Shown one piece after another: positions 1 through 14,514 of a stretch of 64,000 bases of DNA. The translations under genes were made by a program, and so were the position numbers. The stretch is from Xylocopa sonorina (taxonomy: Eukaryota; Arthropoda; Insecta; Hymenoptera; Apidae), in the NCBI RefSeq assembly GCF_050948175.1, contig NW_027490387.1, positions 62,001 through 126,000 on the forward strand, written 5' to 3'. The notes under the pieces were generated by a model that was not told where the DNA came from, did not search any database, and saw only the letters and a list, made by a program, of their open reading frames with translations. How positions within the stretch are numbered: position 1 is the first letter of the stretch; every line of letters begins with the position of its first letter.

Positions 1-1228
1 AAGAAATCTATTGCTACGATACGTAGACATCTGCAAACGCTATTTCCTTGCAAGGAAGTGTCGCATTTACATTCATTTGAATCGTAGACGAGGAATGCAT
101 AACACTTCGCAAATCATATTATATCTTACCATGAAACATAGAAATGAGATGCGATATCGCGTTTTAAGCAGCATTAGAACACTATTGCTACGATAGATAG
201 ACATTCGCAAACGCTATTTCCTTGCAAGGAAGTGTCGCATTTACATTCATTTGAAGTGCAGACGAGGAATACATAACACTTCGCAAATCATATTATACGT
301 TACCATGAAACATAGAAATGAGATGCGATATCGCGTTTTAAGAATCATAAGAACACTATTGCTACGATACGTAGACATCTGCAAACGCTATTGCCTTGCA
401 AGGAAGTGTCGCATTTACATTCATTTGAAGTGTAGACGAGGAATACATAACACTTCGCAAATCATATTAAATCTTACCATGAAACATAGATATGAGATGC
501 GATATCGCGTTTTAAGAAGCATTTGAACTCTATTGCTACGATACGTAGACATCTGCAAACGCTATTTCCTTGCAAGGAAGTGTCGCATTTACATTCATTT
601 CAATCGTAGACGAGGAATGCATAACACTTCGCAATGAATATTATATCTTACCATGAAACATAGAAATGAGATGCGATATCGCGTTTTAAGAATCATAAGA
701 AATCTATTGCTACGATACGTAGACATCTGCAAACGCTATTTCCTTGCAAGGAAGTGTCGCATTTACATTCATTTGAAGTGTAGAAGAGGAATACATAACA
801 CTTCGCAAATCATATTATATCTTACCATGAAACATAGGAATGAGATGTGATATCGCGTTCTAAGAATCATAAGAACTCTATTGCTACGATACGTAGACAT
901 CTGCAAACGCTATTTCCTTGCAAGTAAGTGTCGCATTTACATTCATTTGAAGTGCAGAGGAGGAATACATAACACTTCGCAAATCATATTATACCTTACC
1001 ATGAAACATAGAAATGAGATGCGATATCGCGTTTTAAGAATCATAAGAACTCTATTGCTACGATACGTAGACATCTGCAAACGCTATTTCCTTGCAAGGA
1101 AGTGTCGCATTTACATTCATTTGAAGTGTAGACGAGGAATACATAACACTTCGCAAATCATATTAAATGTTAGCATGAAACATAGATATGAGATGCGATA
1201 TCGCGTTTTAAGAAGCATTTGAACTCTA

Positions 1229-2457
1229 TTGCTACGATACGTAGACATCTGCAAACGCTATTTCCTTGCAAGTAAGTGTCGCATTTACATTCATTTGAAG
1301 TGTAGACGAGGAATACATAACACTTCGCAAATCATAATATATCTTACCATGAAACATAGAAATGAGATGCGATACCGCGTTTTAAGAAGCATTAGAACAC
1401 TATTGCTACGATAGGTAGACATTCGCAAACGCTATTTCCTTGCAAGGAAGTGTCGCATTCACATTCATTTGAAGTGTAGACGAGGAATACATGACACTTC
1501 GCAAATCATATTATATCTTACCATGAAACATAGAAATGAGATGAGATATCGCGTTTTAAGAAGCATTAGAACTCTATTGCTACGATAGGTTGACATCTGC
1601 AAACGCTATTTCCTTACAAGGAAGTGTCGCATTTACATTCATTTGAAGTGCAGACGAGGAATACATAACACTTCGCAAATCATATTATACCTTACCATGA
1701 AACATAGAAATGAGATGCGATATCGCGTTTTAAGAATCATAAGAACTCTATTGCTACGATACGTATACATCTGCAAACGCTATTTCCTTGCAAGGAAGTG
1801 TCGCAGTTACATTCATTTGAAGTGTAGACGAGGAATACATAACACTTCGCAAATCATATTATATCTTGCCATGAAACATAGAAATGAGATGCGATATCGC
1901 GTTTTAAGAAGCATTAGAACTCTATTGCTACGATACCTAGACATCTGCATCGCTAATTCCTTGCAAGTAAGTGTCGCATTTACATTCACTTGAAGTGTAG
2001 ACGAGGAATACATGACACTTCGCAAATCATATTATATCTTACCATGAAACATAGAAATGAGATGCGATATAGCGTTTTAAGAAGCATTACAAATCTATTG
2101 CTGCGATAGGTAGACATCTGCAAACGCTATTCCCTTACAAGGAAGTGTCGCATTAACATTCATTTGAAGTGTAGACGAGGAATACATAACACTTCGCAAA
2201 TCATATTATACCTTACCATGAAACATAGAAATGAGATGCGATATCGGGTTTTAAGAATCATAAGAACTCTATTGCTACGATACGTAGACATCTGCAAACG
2301 CTATTGCCTTGCAAGGAAGTGTCGCATTTACATTCATTTGAAGTGTAGACGAGGAATACATAACACTTCGCAAATCATATTATATCTTACCATGAAACAT
2401 AGAAATGAGATGCGATATCGCGTTTTAAGGAGCATTAGAACTCTATTGCTACGATAG
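1229..2457 (+). repeat. Higher-order block, copy 1 of 4 (marked by a 173-bp monomer)
   Basis: Seven monomers that recur at 5405-6633 and 9058-10286, and one monomer shorter at 11493-12547. Shared markers are CATAATATATC with GATACCGCG in the first monomer, GTATACATCTGC in the fourth, and the shortened GCATCGCTAATTCC near 1947-1960. The offset to copy 2 is 4176 bp, exactly 24 monomers; here the one-base deletion is cancelled by a one-base insertion near 3177. Confidence 0.8.
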
Positions 2458-3489
2458 CTAGACATCTGCAAACGCTATTTCCTACCAAGGAACTGTCGCA
2501 TTTACATTCATTTGAAGTGTAGACGAGGAATACATGACACTTCGCAAATCATATTATATCTTACCATGAAACATAGAAATGAGATGCGATATCGCGTTTT
2601 AAGAAGCATTAGAACTCTATTGCTACGATAGGTAGACATCTGCAAACGCTATTTCCTTGCAAGGAAGTGTCGCATTTACATTCATTTCAATCGTATACGA
2701 GGAATGCATAACACTTCGCAATGAATATTATATCTTACCATGAAACATAGAAATGTGATGCGATATCGCGTTTTAAGAAGCATTAGAACTCTATTGCTAC
2801 GATAGGTAGACATCTGCAAACGCTATTTCCTTGCAAGGAAGTGTCGCATTTACATTCATTTGAATCGTAGACGAGGAATGCATAACACTTCGCAAATCAT
2901 ATTATATCTTACCATGAAACATAGAAATGAGATGCGATATCGCGTTTTAAGCAGCATTAGAACACTATTGCTACGATAGATAGACATTCGCAAACGCTAT
3001 TTCCTTGCAAGGAAGTGTCGCATTTACATTCATTTGAAGTGTAGACGAGGTATGCATGACACTTCGCAATTCATATTATATCTTACCATGAAACATAGAA
3101 ATGAGATGCGATATCGCGTTTTAAGAAGCATTAGAAATCTATTGCTACGATACGTAGACATCTGCAAAACGCTATTTCCTAGCGAGGAAGTTTCGCATTC
3201 ACATTCATTTGAAGTGTAGACGAGGAATACATAACACTTCGCAAATCATAATATATCTTACCATGAAACATAGAAATGAGATGCGATATCGCGTTTTAAG
3301 AAGCATTTGAACCCTATTGCTTCGATACGTAGACATCTGCAAACGCTATTTCCCTGCAAGGAAGTGTCGCATTTACATTCATTTGAAGTGTAGACGAGGA
3401 ATACATAACACTTCGCAAATCGTATTATATCTTACCATGAAACATAGAGATGAGATGCGATATCGCGTTTTAAGAAGCATTAGAACACT

Positions 3490-6400
3490 ATTGCTACGAT
3501 AGGTAGACATTCGCAAACGCTATTTCCTTGCAAGGAAGTGTCGCATTCACATTCATTTGAAGTGTAGACGAGGAATACATAACACTTCGCAAATCACATT
3601 ATATCTTACCATGAAACATAGAAATGAGATGTGATATCGCGTTTTAAGTATCATAAGAACTCTATTGCTACGATACGTAGACATCTGTAAACGCTATTTC
3701 CTTGCAAGGAAGTGTCGCATTTACATTCATTTGAAGTGTAGACGAGGAATACATAACACTTCGCAAATCATAATATATCTTACCATGAAACATAGAAATG
3801 AGATGCGATATCGCGTTTTAAGAAGCATTTGAACACTATTGCTTCGATACGTAGACATCTGCAAACGCTATTTCCTTGCAAGGAAGTGTCGCATTTACAT
3901 TCATTTGAAGTGTAGACGAGGAATACATAACACTTCGCAAATCATATTATATCTTGCCATGAAACATAGAGATGAGATGCGATATCGCGTATTAAGAAGC
4001 ATTAGAACACTATTGCTATGATAGGTAGACATTCGCAAACGCTATTTCCTTGCAAGGAAGTGTCGCATTTACATTCATTTGAAGTGTAGACGAGGAATAC
4101 ATAACACTTCGCAAATCATATTATATCTTACCATGAAACATAGAAATGAGATGCGATATCGCGTTTTAAGAAGCATTACAAATCTATTGCTGCGATAGGT
4201 AGACATCTGCAAACGCTATTCCCTTACAAGGAAGTGTCGCATTAACATTCATTTGAAGTGTAGACGAGGAATACATAACACTTCGCAAATCATATTATAC
4301 CTTACCATGAAACATAGAAATGAGATGCGATATCGCGTTTTAAGAATCATAAGAACTCTATTGCTACGATAGCTAGACATCTGCAAACGCTATTTCCTAC
4401 CAAGGAACTGTCGCATTTACATTCATTTGAAGTGTAGGCAAGGAATACATGACACTTCGCAAATCATATTACATCTTACCATGAAACATAGAAATGAGAT
4501 GCGATATCGCGTTTTAAGAAGCATTAGAACTCTATTGCTACGATAGGTAGACATCTGCAAACGCTATTTCCTTACAAGGAAGTGTCGCATTTACATTCAT
4601 TTGAAGTGTAGACGAGGAATACATAACACTTCGCAAATCATATTATACCATACCATGAAATATAGAAATCAGATGCGATATCGCGTTTTAAGAAGCATTA
4701 GAACACTATTGCTACGATAGGTAGACATTCGCAAACGCTATTTCCTTGCAAGGAAGTGTCGCATTCACATTCATTTGAAGTGTAGACGAGGAATACATAA
4801 CACTTCGCAAATCGTATTATATCTTACCATGAAACATAGAGATGAGATGCGATATCGCGTTTTAAGAAGCATTAGAACACTATTGCTACGATAGGTGGAC
4901 ATTCGCAAACGCTATTTCCTTGCAAGGAAGTGTCGCATTCACATTCATTTGAAGTGTAGACGAGGAATACATAACACTTCGCAAATCACATTATATCTTA
5001 CCATGAAACATAGAAATGAGATGCGATATCGCGTTTTAAGAAGCATTTGAACTCTACTGCTTCGATTCGTAGACATCTGCAAACGCTATTTCCTTGCAAG
5101 GAAGTGTCGCATTTACATTCATTTGAAGTGTAGACGAGGAATACATAACACTTCGCAAATCATATTATATCTTACCATGAAACATAGAGATGAGATGCGA
5201 TATCGCGTTTTAAGAAGCATTAGAACACTATTGCTATGATAGGTAGACATTCGCAAACGCTATTTCCTTGCAAGGAAGTGTCGCTTTTACATTCATTTGA
5301 AGTGTAGACGAGGAATACATAACACTTCGCAAATCATATTATATCTTACCATGAAACATAGAAATGAGATGCGATATCGCGTTTTAAGAAGCATTTGAAC
5401 TCTATTGCTACGATACGTAGACATCTGCAAACGCTATTTCCTTGCAAGGAAGTGTCGCATTTACATTCATTTGAAGTGTAGACGAGGAATACATAACACT
5501 TCGCAAATCATAATATATCTTACCATGAAACATAGAAATGAGATGCGATACCGCGTTTTAAGAAGCATTAGAACACTATTGCTACGATAGGTAGACATTC
5601 GCAAACGCTATTTCCTTGCAAGGAAGTGTCGCATTCACATTCATTTGAAGTGTAGACGAGGAATACATGACACTTCGCAAATCATATTATATCTTACCAT
5701 GAAACATAGAAATGAGATGAGATATCGCGTTTTAAGAAGCATTAGAACTCTATTGCTACGATAGGTTGACATCTGCAAACGCTATTTCCTTACAAGGAAG
5801 TGTCGCATTTACATTCATTTGAAGTGCAGACGAGGAATACATAACACTTCGCAAATCATATTATACCTTACCATGAAACATAGAAATGAGATGCGATATC
5901 GCGTTTTAAGAATCATAAGAACTCTATTGCTACGATACGTATACATCTGCAAACGCTATTTCCTTGCAAGGAAGTGTCGCAGTTACATTCATTTGAAGTG
6001 TAGACGAGGAATACATAACACTTCGCAAATCATATTATATCTTACCATGAAACATAGAAATGAGATGCGATATCGCGTTTTAAGAAGCATTAGAACTCTA
6101 TTGCTACGATACCTAGACATCTGCATCGCTAATTCCTTGCAAGTAAGTGTCGCATTTACATTCACTTGAAGTGTAGACGAGGAATACATGACACTTCGCA
6201 AATCATATTATATTTTACCATGAAACGTAGAAATGAGATGCGATATCGCGTTTTAAGAAGCATTACAAATCTATTGCTGCGAAAGGTAGACATCTGCAAA
6301 CGCTATTCCCTTACAAGGAAGTGTCGCATTAACATTCATTTGAAGTGTAGACGAGGAATACATAACACTTCGCAAATCATATTATACCTTACCATGAAAC

Positions 6401-7142
6401 ATAGAAATGAGATGCGATATCGCGTTTTAAGAATCATAAGAACTCTATTGCTACGATACGTAGACATCTGCAAACGCTATTGCCTTGCAAGGAAGTTTCG
6501 CATTTACATTCATTTGAAGTGTAGACGAGGAATACATAACACTTCGCAAATCATATTATATCTTACCATGAAACATAGAAATGAGATGCGATATCGCGTT
6601 TTAAGAAGCATTAGAACTCTATTGCTACGATAGGTAGACATCTGCAAACGCTATTTCCTTACAAGGAAGTGTCGCATTTACATTCATTTGAAGTGTAGAC
6701 GAGGAATACATAACACTTCGCAAATCATATTATACCTTACCATGAAATATAGAAATCAGATGCGATATCGCGATTTAAGAAGCATTAGAACTCTATTGCT
6801 ACGGTAGGTAGATGTTTGCAAACGCTATTTCCTTGCAAGGAAGTGTCGCATTCACATTCATTTGAAGTGTAGACGAGGAATACATAACACTTCGCAAATC
6901 ACATTATATCTTACCATGAAACATAGAAATGAGATGTGATATCGCGTTTTAAGAATCATGAGAACTCTATTGCTACGATACGTAGACATCTGTAAACGCT
7001 ATTTCCTTGCAAGGAAGTGTCGCATTTACATTCATTTGAAGTGTAGACGAGGAATACATAACACTTCGCAAATCATATTATATCTTACCATGAAACATAG
7101 AAATGAGATGCGATATCGCGTTTTAAGAAGCATTAGAACACT
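3490..7142 (+). repeat. 21-monomer higher-order repeat (3653 bp), copy 1
   Basis: Landmarks from about 3490 to about 6890 recur 3653 bp downstream (21 x 174 minus the one-base deletion in the block near 6126). Examples are the TTGCTATGATAGG monomers at 4013 and 7666, GTAGGCAAGG at about 4434 and 8087, and GGTAGATGTTTGC at about 6804 and 10457. Only scattered mismatches were seen by eye. Confidence 0.82.
5405..6633 (+). repeat. Higher-order block, copy 2 of 4
   Basis: Same monomer order as 1229-2457, including the one-base-shorter monomer near 6122-6135. It is part of the 3653-bp higher-order repeat, so its closest relative is the copy at 9058, 3653 bp downstream (21 monomers minus one base). 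Confidence 0.8.
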
Positions 7143-10100
7143 ATTGCTACGATAGGTAGACATTCGCAAACGCTATTTCCTTGCAAGGAAGTGTCGCATT
7201 CACATTCATTTGAAGTGTAGACGAGGAATACATAACACTTCGCAAATCACATTATATCTTACCATGAAACATAGAAATGAGATGTGATATCGCGTTTTAA
7301 GAATCATAAGAACTCTATTGCTACGATACGTAGACATCTGTAAACGCTATTTCCTTGCAAGGAAGTGTCGCATTTACATTCATTTGAAGTGTAGACGAGG
7401 AATACATAACACTTCGCAAATCATAATATATCTTACCATGAAACATAGAAATGAGATGCGATATCGCGTTTTAAGAAGCATTTGAACTCTATTGCTTCGA
7501 TACGTAGACATCTGCAAACGCTATTTCCTTGCAAGGAAGTGTCGCATTTACATTCATTTGAAGTGTAGACGAGGAATACATAACACTTCGCAAATCATAT
7601 TATATCTTGCCATGAAACATAGAGATGAGATGCGATATCGCGTATTAAGAAGCATTAGAACACTATTGCTATGATAGGTAGACATTCGCAAACGCTATTT
7701 CCTTGCAAGGAAGTGTCGCATTTACATTCATTTGAAGTGTAGACGAGGAATACATAACACTTCGCAAATCATATTATATCTTACCATGAAACATAGAAAT
7801 GAGATGCGATATCGCGTTTTAAGAAGCATTACAAATCTATTGCTGCGATAGGTAGACATCTGCAAACGCTATTCCCTTACAAGGAAGTGTCGCATTAACA
7901 TTCATTTGAAGTGTAGACGAGGAATACATAACACTTCGCAAATCATATTATACCTTACCATGAAACATAGAAATGAGATGCGATATCGCGTTTTAAGAAT
8001 CATAAGAACTCTATTGCTACGATAGCTAGACATCTGCAAACGCTATTTCCTACCAAGGAACTGTCGCATTTACATTCATTTGAAGTGTAGGCAAGGAATA
8101 CATGACACTTCGCAAATCATATTACATCTTACCATGAAACATAGAAATGAGATGCGATATCGCGTTTTAAGAAGCATTAGAACTCTATTGCTACGATAGG
8201 TAGACATCTGCAAACGCTATTTCCTTACAAGGAAGTGTCGCATTTACATTCATTTGAAGTGTAGACGAGGAATACATAACACTTCGCAAATCATATTATA
8301 CCATACCATGAAATATAGAAATCAGATGCGATATCGCGTTTTAAGAAGCATTAGAACACTATTGCTACGATAGGTAGACATTCGCAAACGCTATTTCCTT
8401 GCAAGGAAGTGTCGCATTCACATTCATTTGAAGTGTAGACGAGGAATACATAACACTTCGCAAATCGTATTATATCTTACCATGAAACATAGAGATGAGA
8501 TGCGATATCGCGTTTTAAGAAGCATTAGAACACTATTGCTACGATAGGTGGACGTTCGCAAACGCTATTTCCTTGCAAGGAAGTGTCGCATTCACATTCA
8601 TTTGAAGTGTAGACGAGGAATACATAACACTTCGCAAATCACATTATATCTTACCATGAAACATAGAAATGAGATGCGATATCGCGTTTTAAGAAGCATT
8701 TGAACTCTATTGCTTCGATTCGTAGACATCTGCAAACGCTATTTCCTTGCAAGGAAGTGTCGCATTTACATTCATTTGAAGTGTAGACGAGGAATACATA
8801 ACACTTCGCAAATCATATTATATCTTACCATGAAACATAGAGATGAGATGCGATATCGCGTTTTAAGAAGCATTAGAACACTATTGCTATGATAGGTAGA
8901 CATTCGCAAACGCTATTTCCTTGCAAGGAAGTGTCGCTTTTACATTCATTTGAAGTGTAGACGAGGAATACATAACACTTCGCAAATCATATTATATCTT
9001 ACCATGAAACATAGAAATGAGATGCGATATCGCGTTTTAAGAAGCATTTGAACTCTATTGCTACGATACGTAGACATCTGCAAACGCTATTTCCTTGCAA
9101 GGAAGTGTCGCATTTACATTCATTTGAAGTGTAGACGAGGAATACATAACACTTCGCAAATCATAATATATCTTACCATGAAACATAGAAATGAGATGCG
9201 ATACCGCGTTTTAAGAAGCATTAGAACACTATTGCTACGATAGGTAGACATTCGCAAACGCTATTTCCTTGCAAGGAAGTGTCGCATTCACATTCATTTG
9301 AAGTGTAGACGAGGAATACATGACACTTCGCAAATCATATTATATCTTACCATGAAACATAGAAATGAGATGAGATATCGCGTTTTAAGAAGCATTAGAA
9401 CTCTATTGCTACGATAGGTTGACATCTGCAAACGCTATTTCCTTACAAGGAAGTGTCGCATTTACATTCATTTGAAGTGCAGACGAGGAATACATAACAC
9501 TTCGCAAATCATATTATACCTTACCATGAAACATAGAAATGAGATGCGATATCGCGTTTTAAGAATCATAAGAACTCTATTGCTACGATACGTATACATC
9601 TGCAAACGCTATTTCCTTGCAAGGAAGTGTCGCAGTTACATTCATTTGAAGTGTAGACGAGGAATACATAACACTTCGCAAATCATATTATATCTTACCA
9701 TGAAACATAGAAATGAGATGCGATATCGCGTTTTAAGAAGCATTAGAACTCTATTGCTACGATACCTAGACATCTGCATCGCTAATTCCTTGCAAGTAAG
9801 TGTCGCATTTACATTCACTTGAAGTGTAGACGAGGAATACATGACACTTCGCAAATCATATTATATTTTACCATGAAACGTAGAAATGAGATGCGATATC
9901 GCGTTTTAAGAAGCATTACAAATCTATTGCTGCGAAAGGTAGACATCTGCAAACGCTATTCCCTTACAAGGAAGTGTCGCATTAACATTCATTTGAAGTG
10001 TAGACGAGGAATACATAACACTTCGCAAATCATATTATACCTTACCATGAAACATAGAAATGAGATGCGATATCGCGTTTTAAGAATCATAAGAACTCTA

Positions 10101-10543
10101 TTGCTACGATACGTAGACATCTGCAAACGCTATTGCCTTGCAAGGAAGTTTCGCATTTACATTCATTTGAAGTGTAGACGAGGAATACATAACACTTCGC
10201 AAATCATATTATATCTTACCATGAAACATAGAAATGAGATGCGATATCGCGTTTTAAGAAGCATTAGAACTCTATTGCTACGATAGGTAGACATCTGCAA
10301 ACGCTATTTCCTTACAAGGAAGTGTCGCATTTACATTCATTTGAAGTGTAGACGAGGAATACATAACACTTCGCAAATCATATTATACCTTACCATGAAA
10401 TATAGAAATCAGATGCGATATCGCGATTTAAGAAGCATTAGAACTCTATTGCTACGGTAGGTAGATGTTTGCAAACGCTATTTCCTTGCAAGGAAGTGTC
10501 GCATTCACATTCATTTGAAGTGTAGACGAGGAATACATAACAC
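7143..10543 (+). repeat. 21-monomer higher-order repeat, copy 2 (incomplete)
   Basis: Continues in register with copy 1 until about 10,543, where the match switches. The following monomers, near 10,545-10,860, resemble those near 3,240-3,560, and those near 10,860-11,155 resemble 6,860-7,155. The tail is therefore a mosaic, not a simple third copy. Confidence 0.78.
9058..10286 (+). repeat. Higher-order block, copy 3 of 4
   Basis: Matches 5405-6633 at an offset of 3653 bp, including the shortened monomer near 9776-9790 and the rare changes GAAACGTAG, GCTGCGAAAGG and GGAAGTTTCGC. Confidence 0.8.
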
Positions 10544-11492
10544 TTCGCTAATCATATTATATCTTACCATGAAACATAGAAATGAGATGTTATATCGCGT
10601 TTTAAGAAGCATTTGAACCCTATTGCTTCGATACGTAGACATCTGCAAACGCTATTTCCTTGCAAGGAAGTGTCGCATTTACATTCATTTGAAGTGTAGA
10701 CGAGGAATACATAACACTTCGCAAATCGTATTATATCTTACCATGAAACATAGAGATGAGATGCGATATCGCGTTTTAAGAAGCATTAGAACACTATTGC
10801 TACGATAGGTAGATATTCGCAAACGCTATTTCCTTGCAAGGAAGTGTCGCATTCACATTCATTTGAAGTGTAGACGAGGAATACATAACACTTCGCAAAT
10901 CACATTATATCTTACCATGAAACATAGAAATGAGATGTGATATCGCGTTTTAAGAATCATGAGAACTCTATTGCTACGATACGTAGACATCTGTAAACGC
11001 TATTTCCTTGCAAGGAAGTGTCGCATTTACATTCATTTGAAGTGTAGACGAGGAATACATAACACTTCGCAAATCATATTATATCTTACCATGAAACATA
11101 GAAATGAGATGCGATATCGCGTTTTAAGAAGCATTAGAACTCTATTGCTACGATAGCTAGACATCTGCAAACGCTATTTCCTACCAAGGAACTGTCGCAT
11201 TTACATTCATTTGAAGTGTAGGCGAGGAATACATAACACTTCGCAAATCACATTATATCTTACCATGAAACATAGAAATGAGATGTGATATCGCGTTTTA
11301 AGAATCATGAGAACACTATTGCTATGATAGGCAGACATTCGCAAACGCTATTTCCTTGCAAGGAAGTGTCGCATTTACATTCATTTGAAGTGTAGACGAA
11401 GAATACATAACACTTCGCAAATCATATTATATCTTACCATGAAACATAGAAATGAGATGCGATATCGCGTTTTAAGAAGCATTTGAACTCTA

Positions 11493-12547
11493 TTGCTACG
11501 ATACGTAGACATCTGCAAACGCTATTTCCTTGCAAGGAAGTGTCGCATTTACATTCACTTGATGTGTAGACGAGGAATACATAACACTTCGCAAATCATA
11601 ATATATCTTACCATGAAACATAGAAATGAGATGCGATACCGCGTTTTAAGAAGCATTAGAACACTATTGCTACGATAGGTAGACATTCGCAAACGCTATT
11701 TCCTTGCAAGGAAGTGTCGCATTCACATTCATTTGAAGTGCAGACGAGGAATACATAACACTTCGCAAATCATATTATACCTTACCATGAAACATAGAAA
11801 TGAGATGCGATATCGCGTTTTAAGAATCATAAGAACTCTATTGCTACGATACGTATACATCTGCAAACGGTTTTTCCTTGCAAGGAACTGTCGCATTTAC
11901 ATTCATTTGAAGTGTAGACGAGGAATACATAACACTTCGCAAATCATATTATATCTTACCATGAAACATAGAAATGAGATGCGATATCGCGTTTTAAGAA
12001 GCATTAGAACTCTATTGCTGCGATACCTAGACATCTGCATCGCTAATTCCTTGCAAGTAAGTGTCGCATTTACATTCACTTGAAGTGTAGACGAGGAATA
12101 CATGACACTTCGCAAATCATATTATATCTTACCATGAAACATAGAAATGAGATGCGATATCGCGTTTTAAGAAGCATGACAAATCTATTGCTGCGATAGG
12201 TAGACATCTGCAAACGCTATTCCCTTACAAGGAAGTGTCGCATTAACATTCATTTGAAGTGTAGACGAGGAATACATAACACTTCGCAAATCATATTATA
12301 CCTTACCATGAAACATAGAAATGAGATGCGATATCGCGTTTTAAGAATCATAAGAACTCTATTGCTACGATACGTAGACATCTGCAAACGCTATTGCCTT
12401 GCAAGGAAGTGTCGCATTTACATTCATTTGAAGTGTAGACGAGGAATACATAACACTTCGCAAATCATATTATATCTTACCATGAAACATAGAAACGAGA
12501 TGCGATATCGCGTTTTAAGAAGCATTAGAACTCTATTGCTACGATAG
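11493..12547 (+). repeat. Higher-order block, copy 4 of 4, one monomer shorter
   Basis: Carries the same shortened GCATCGCTAATTCC monomer near 12037-12050 and the same flanking variants, but the spacing between the GATACCGCG monomer and the GTATACATC monomer is one monomer (174 bp) less than in the other copies. That is an in-phase deletion expected from unequal exchange. It also has private changes such as ACGGTTTTTCC. Confidence 0.75.
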
Positions 12548-14514
12548 CTAGACATCTGCAAACGCTATTTCCTACCAAGGGACTGTCGCATTTACATTCA
12601 TTTGAAGTGTAGGCGAGGAATACATGACACTTCGCAAATCATATTATATCTTACCATGAAATATAGAAATCAGATGCGATATCGCGTTTTAAGAAGCATT
12701 AGAACTCTATTGCTACGGTAGGTAGATGTTTGCAAACGCTATTTCCTTGCAAGGAAGTGTCGCATTCACATTCATTTGAAATGTAGACGAGGAATACATA
12801 ACACTTCGCTAATCATATTATATCTTACCATGAAACATAGAAATGAGATGTGATATCGCGTTTTAAGAATCATAAGAAATCTATTGCTACGATACGTAGA
12901 CATCTGCAAACGCTATTTCCTTGCAAGGAAGTGTCGCATTTACATTCATTTGAATCGTAGACGAGGAATGCATAACACTTCGCAAATCATATTATATCTT
13001 ACCATGAAACATAGAAATGAGATGCGATATCGCGTTTTAAGAAGCATTAGAACTCTATTGCTACGATAGCTAGACATCTGCAAACGCTATTTCCTACCAA
13101 GGGACTGTCGCATTTACATTCATTTGAAGTGTAGGCGAGGAATACATGACACTTCGCAAATCATATTATATCTTACCATGAAACATAGAAATGTGATGCG
13201 ATATCGCGTTTTAAGAAGCACTAGAACTCTATTGCTACGATAGGTAGACATCTGCAAACGCTATTTCCTTACAAGGAAGTGTCGCATTTACATTCATTTG
13301 AAGTGTAGACGAGGAATACATAACACTTCGCAAATCATATTATATCTTACCATGAAACATAGAAATGAGATGCGATATCGCGTTTTAGGAAGCATTAGAA
13401 ATCTATTGCTACGATACATAGACATCTGCAAACGCTATTTCCTTGCAAGGAAGTGTCGCATTTACATTCAATTGAAGTGTAGACGAGGAATACATAACAC
13501 TTCGCAAATCATATTATATCTTACCATGAAACATAGAAATGAGATGCGATATCGCGTTTTAAGAATCATAAGAACTCTATTGCTACGATACGTAGACATC
13601 TGCAAACGCTATTTCCTTGCAAGGAAGTGTCGCATTTACATTCATTTCAATCGTAGACGAGGTATGCATATCACTTCGCAATGAATATTATATCTTACCA
13701 TGAAACATAGAAATGAGATGCGATATCGCGTTTTAAGAATCATAAGAAATCTATTGCTACGATACGTAGACATCTGCAAACGCTATTTCCTTGCAAAGGA
13801 AGTGTCGCATTTACATTCATTTGAAGTGTAGACGAGGAATACATAACACTTCGCAAATCATATTATATCTTACCATGAAACATAGAAATGAGATGCGATA
13901 TCACGTTTTAAGAAGCATTAGAAATCTATTGCTACGATACATAGACATCTGCAAACGCTATTTCCTTGCAAGGAAGTGTCGCATTTACATTCATTTGAAG
14001 TGTAGACGAGGAATACATAACACTTCGCAAATCATATTATATCTTACCATGAAACATAGAAATGAGATGCGATATCACGTTTTAAGAAGCATTGGAAATC
14101 TATTGCTACGATACGTAGACAACTGCAAACGCTATTTCCTAGCGAGGAAGTGTCGCATTCACATTCATTTGAAGTGTAGACGAGGAATACATAACACTTC
14201 GCAAATCATATTATATCTTACCATGAAACATAGAAATGAGATGCGATATCGCGTTTTAAGAAGCACTAGAACTCTATTGCTGCGATACCTAGGCATTTGC
14301 AGACGCTATTTCCTAGCAAGGTAGTGTCGCATTTACATTCATTTGAAGTGTAGACGAGGAATACATGACACTTCGCAAATCATATTATATCTTACCATGA
14401 AACATAGAAATGAGATGCGATATCGCGTTTTAGGAAGCATTAGAAATCTATTGCTACGACACATAGACATCTGCAAACGCTATTTCTTAGCGAGGAAGTG
14501 TCGCATTCACATTC

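Larger units (their letters stand above)
1..13690 (+). repeat. Region A: subfamily rich in TAGGTAGACATTCGC monomers
   Basis: This part of the array holds many monomers in which GATAGGTAGACATTCGC replaces the common GATACGTAGACATCTGC. Other local markers are CAAATCACATT, ATGTGATATCGCG, CCTACCAAGGAACTG and a 173-bp monomer with GCATCGCTAATTCC. Region A contains a 21-monomer higher-order repeat and four copies of a block of about 1.2 kb. The boundary with region B is gradual and was set where the ATTCGC type becomes rare. Confidence 0.75.

Noticed and set aside
1813..2025. 70-codon reverse-strand open frames (also at 5989-6201, 9642-9854, 11903-12115 and 59508-59720)
   Set aside because: They depend on one-base-shifted monomers that join two reverse frames. 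They are short, repeat with the block copies and have no independent support.
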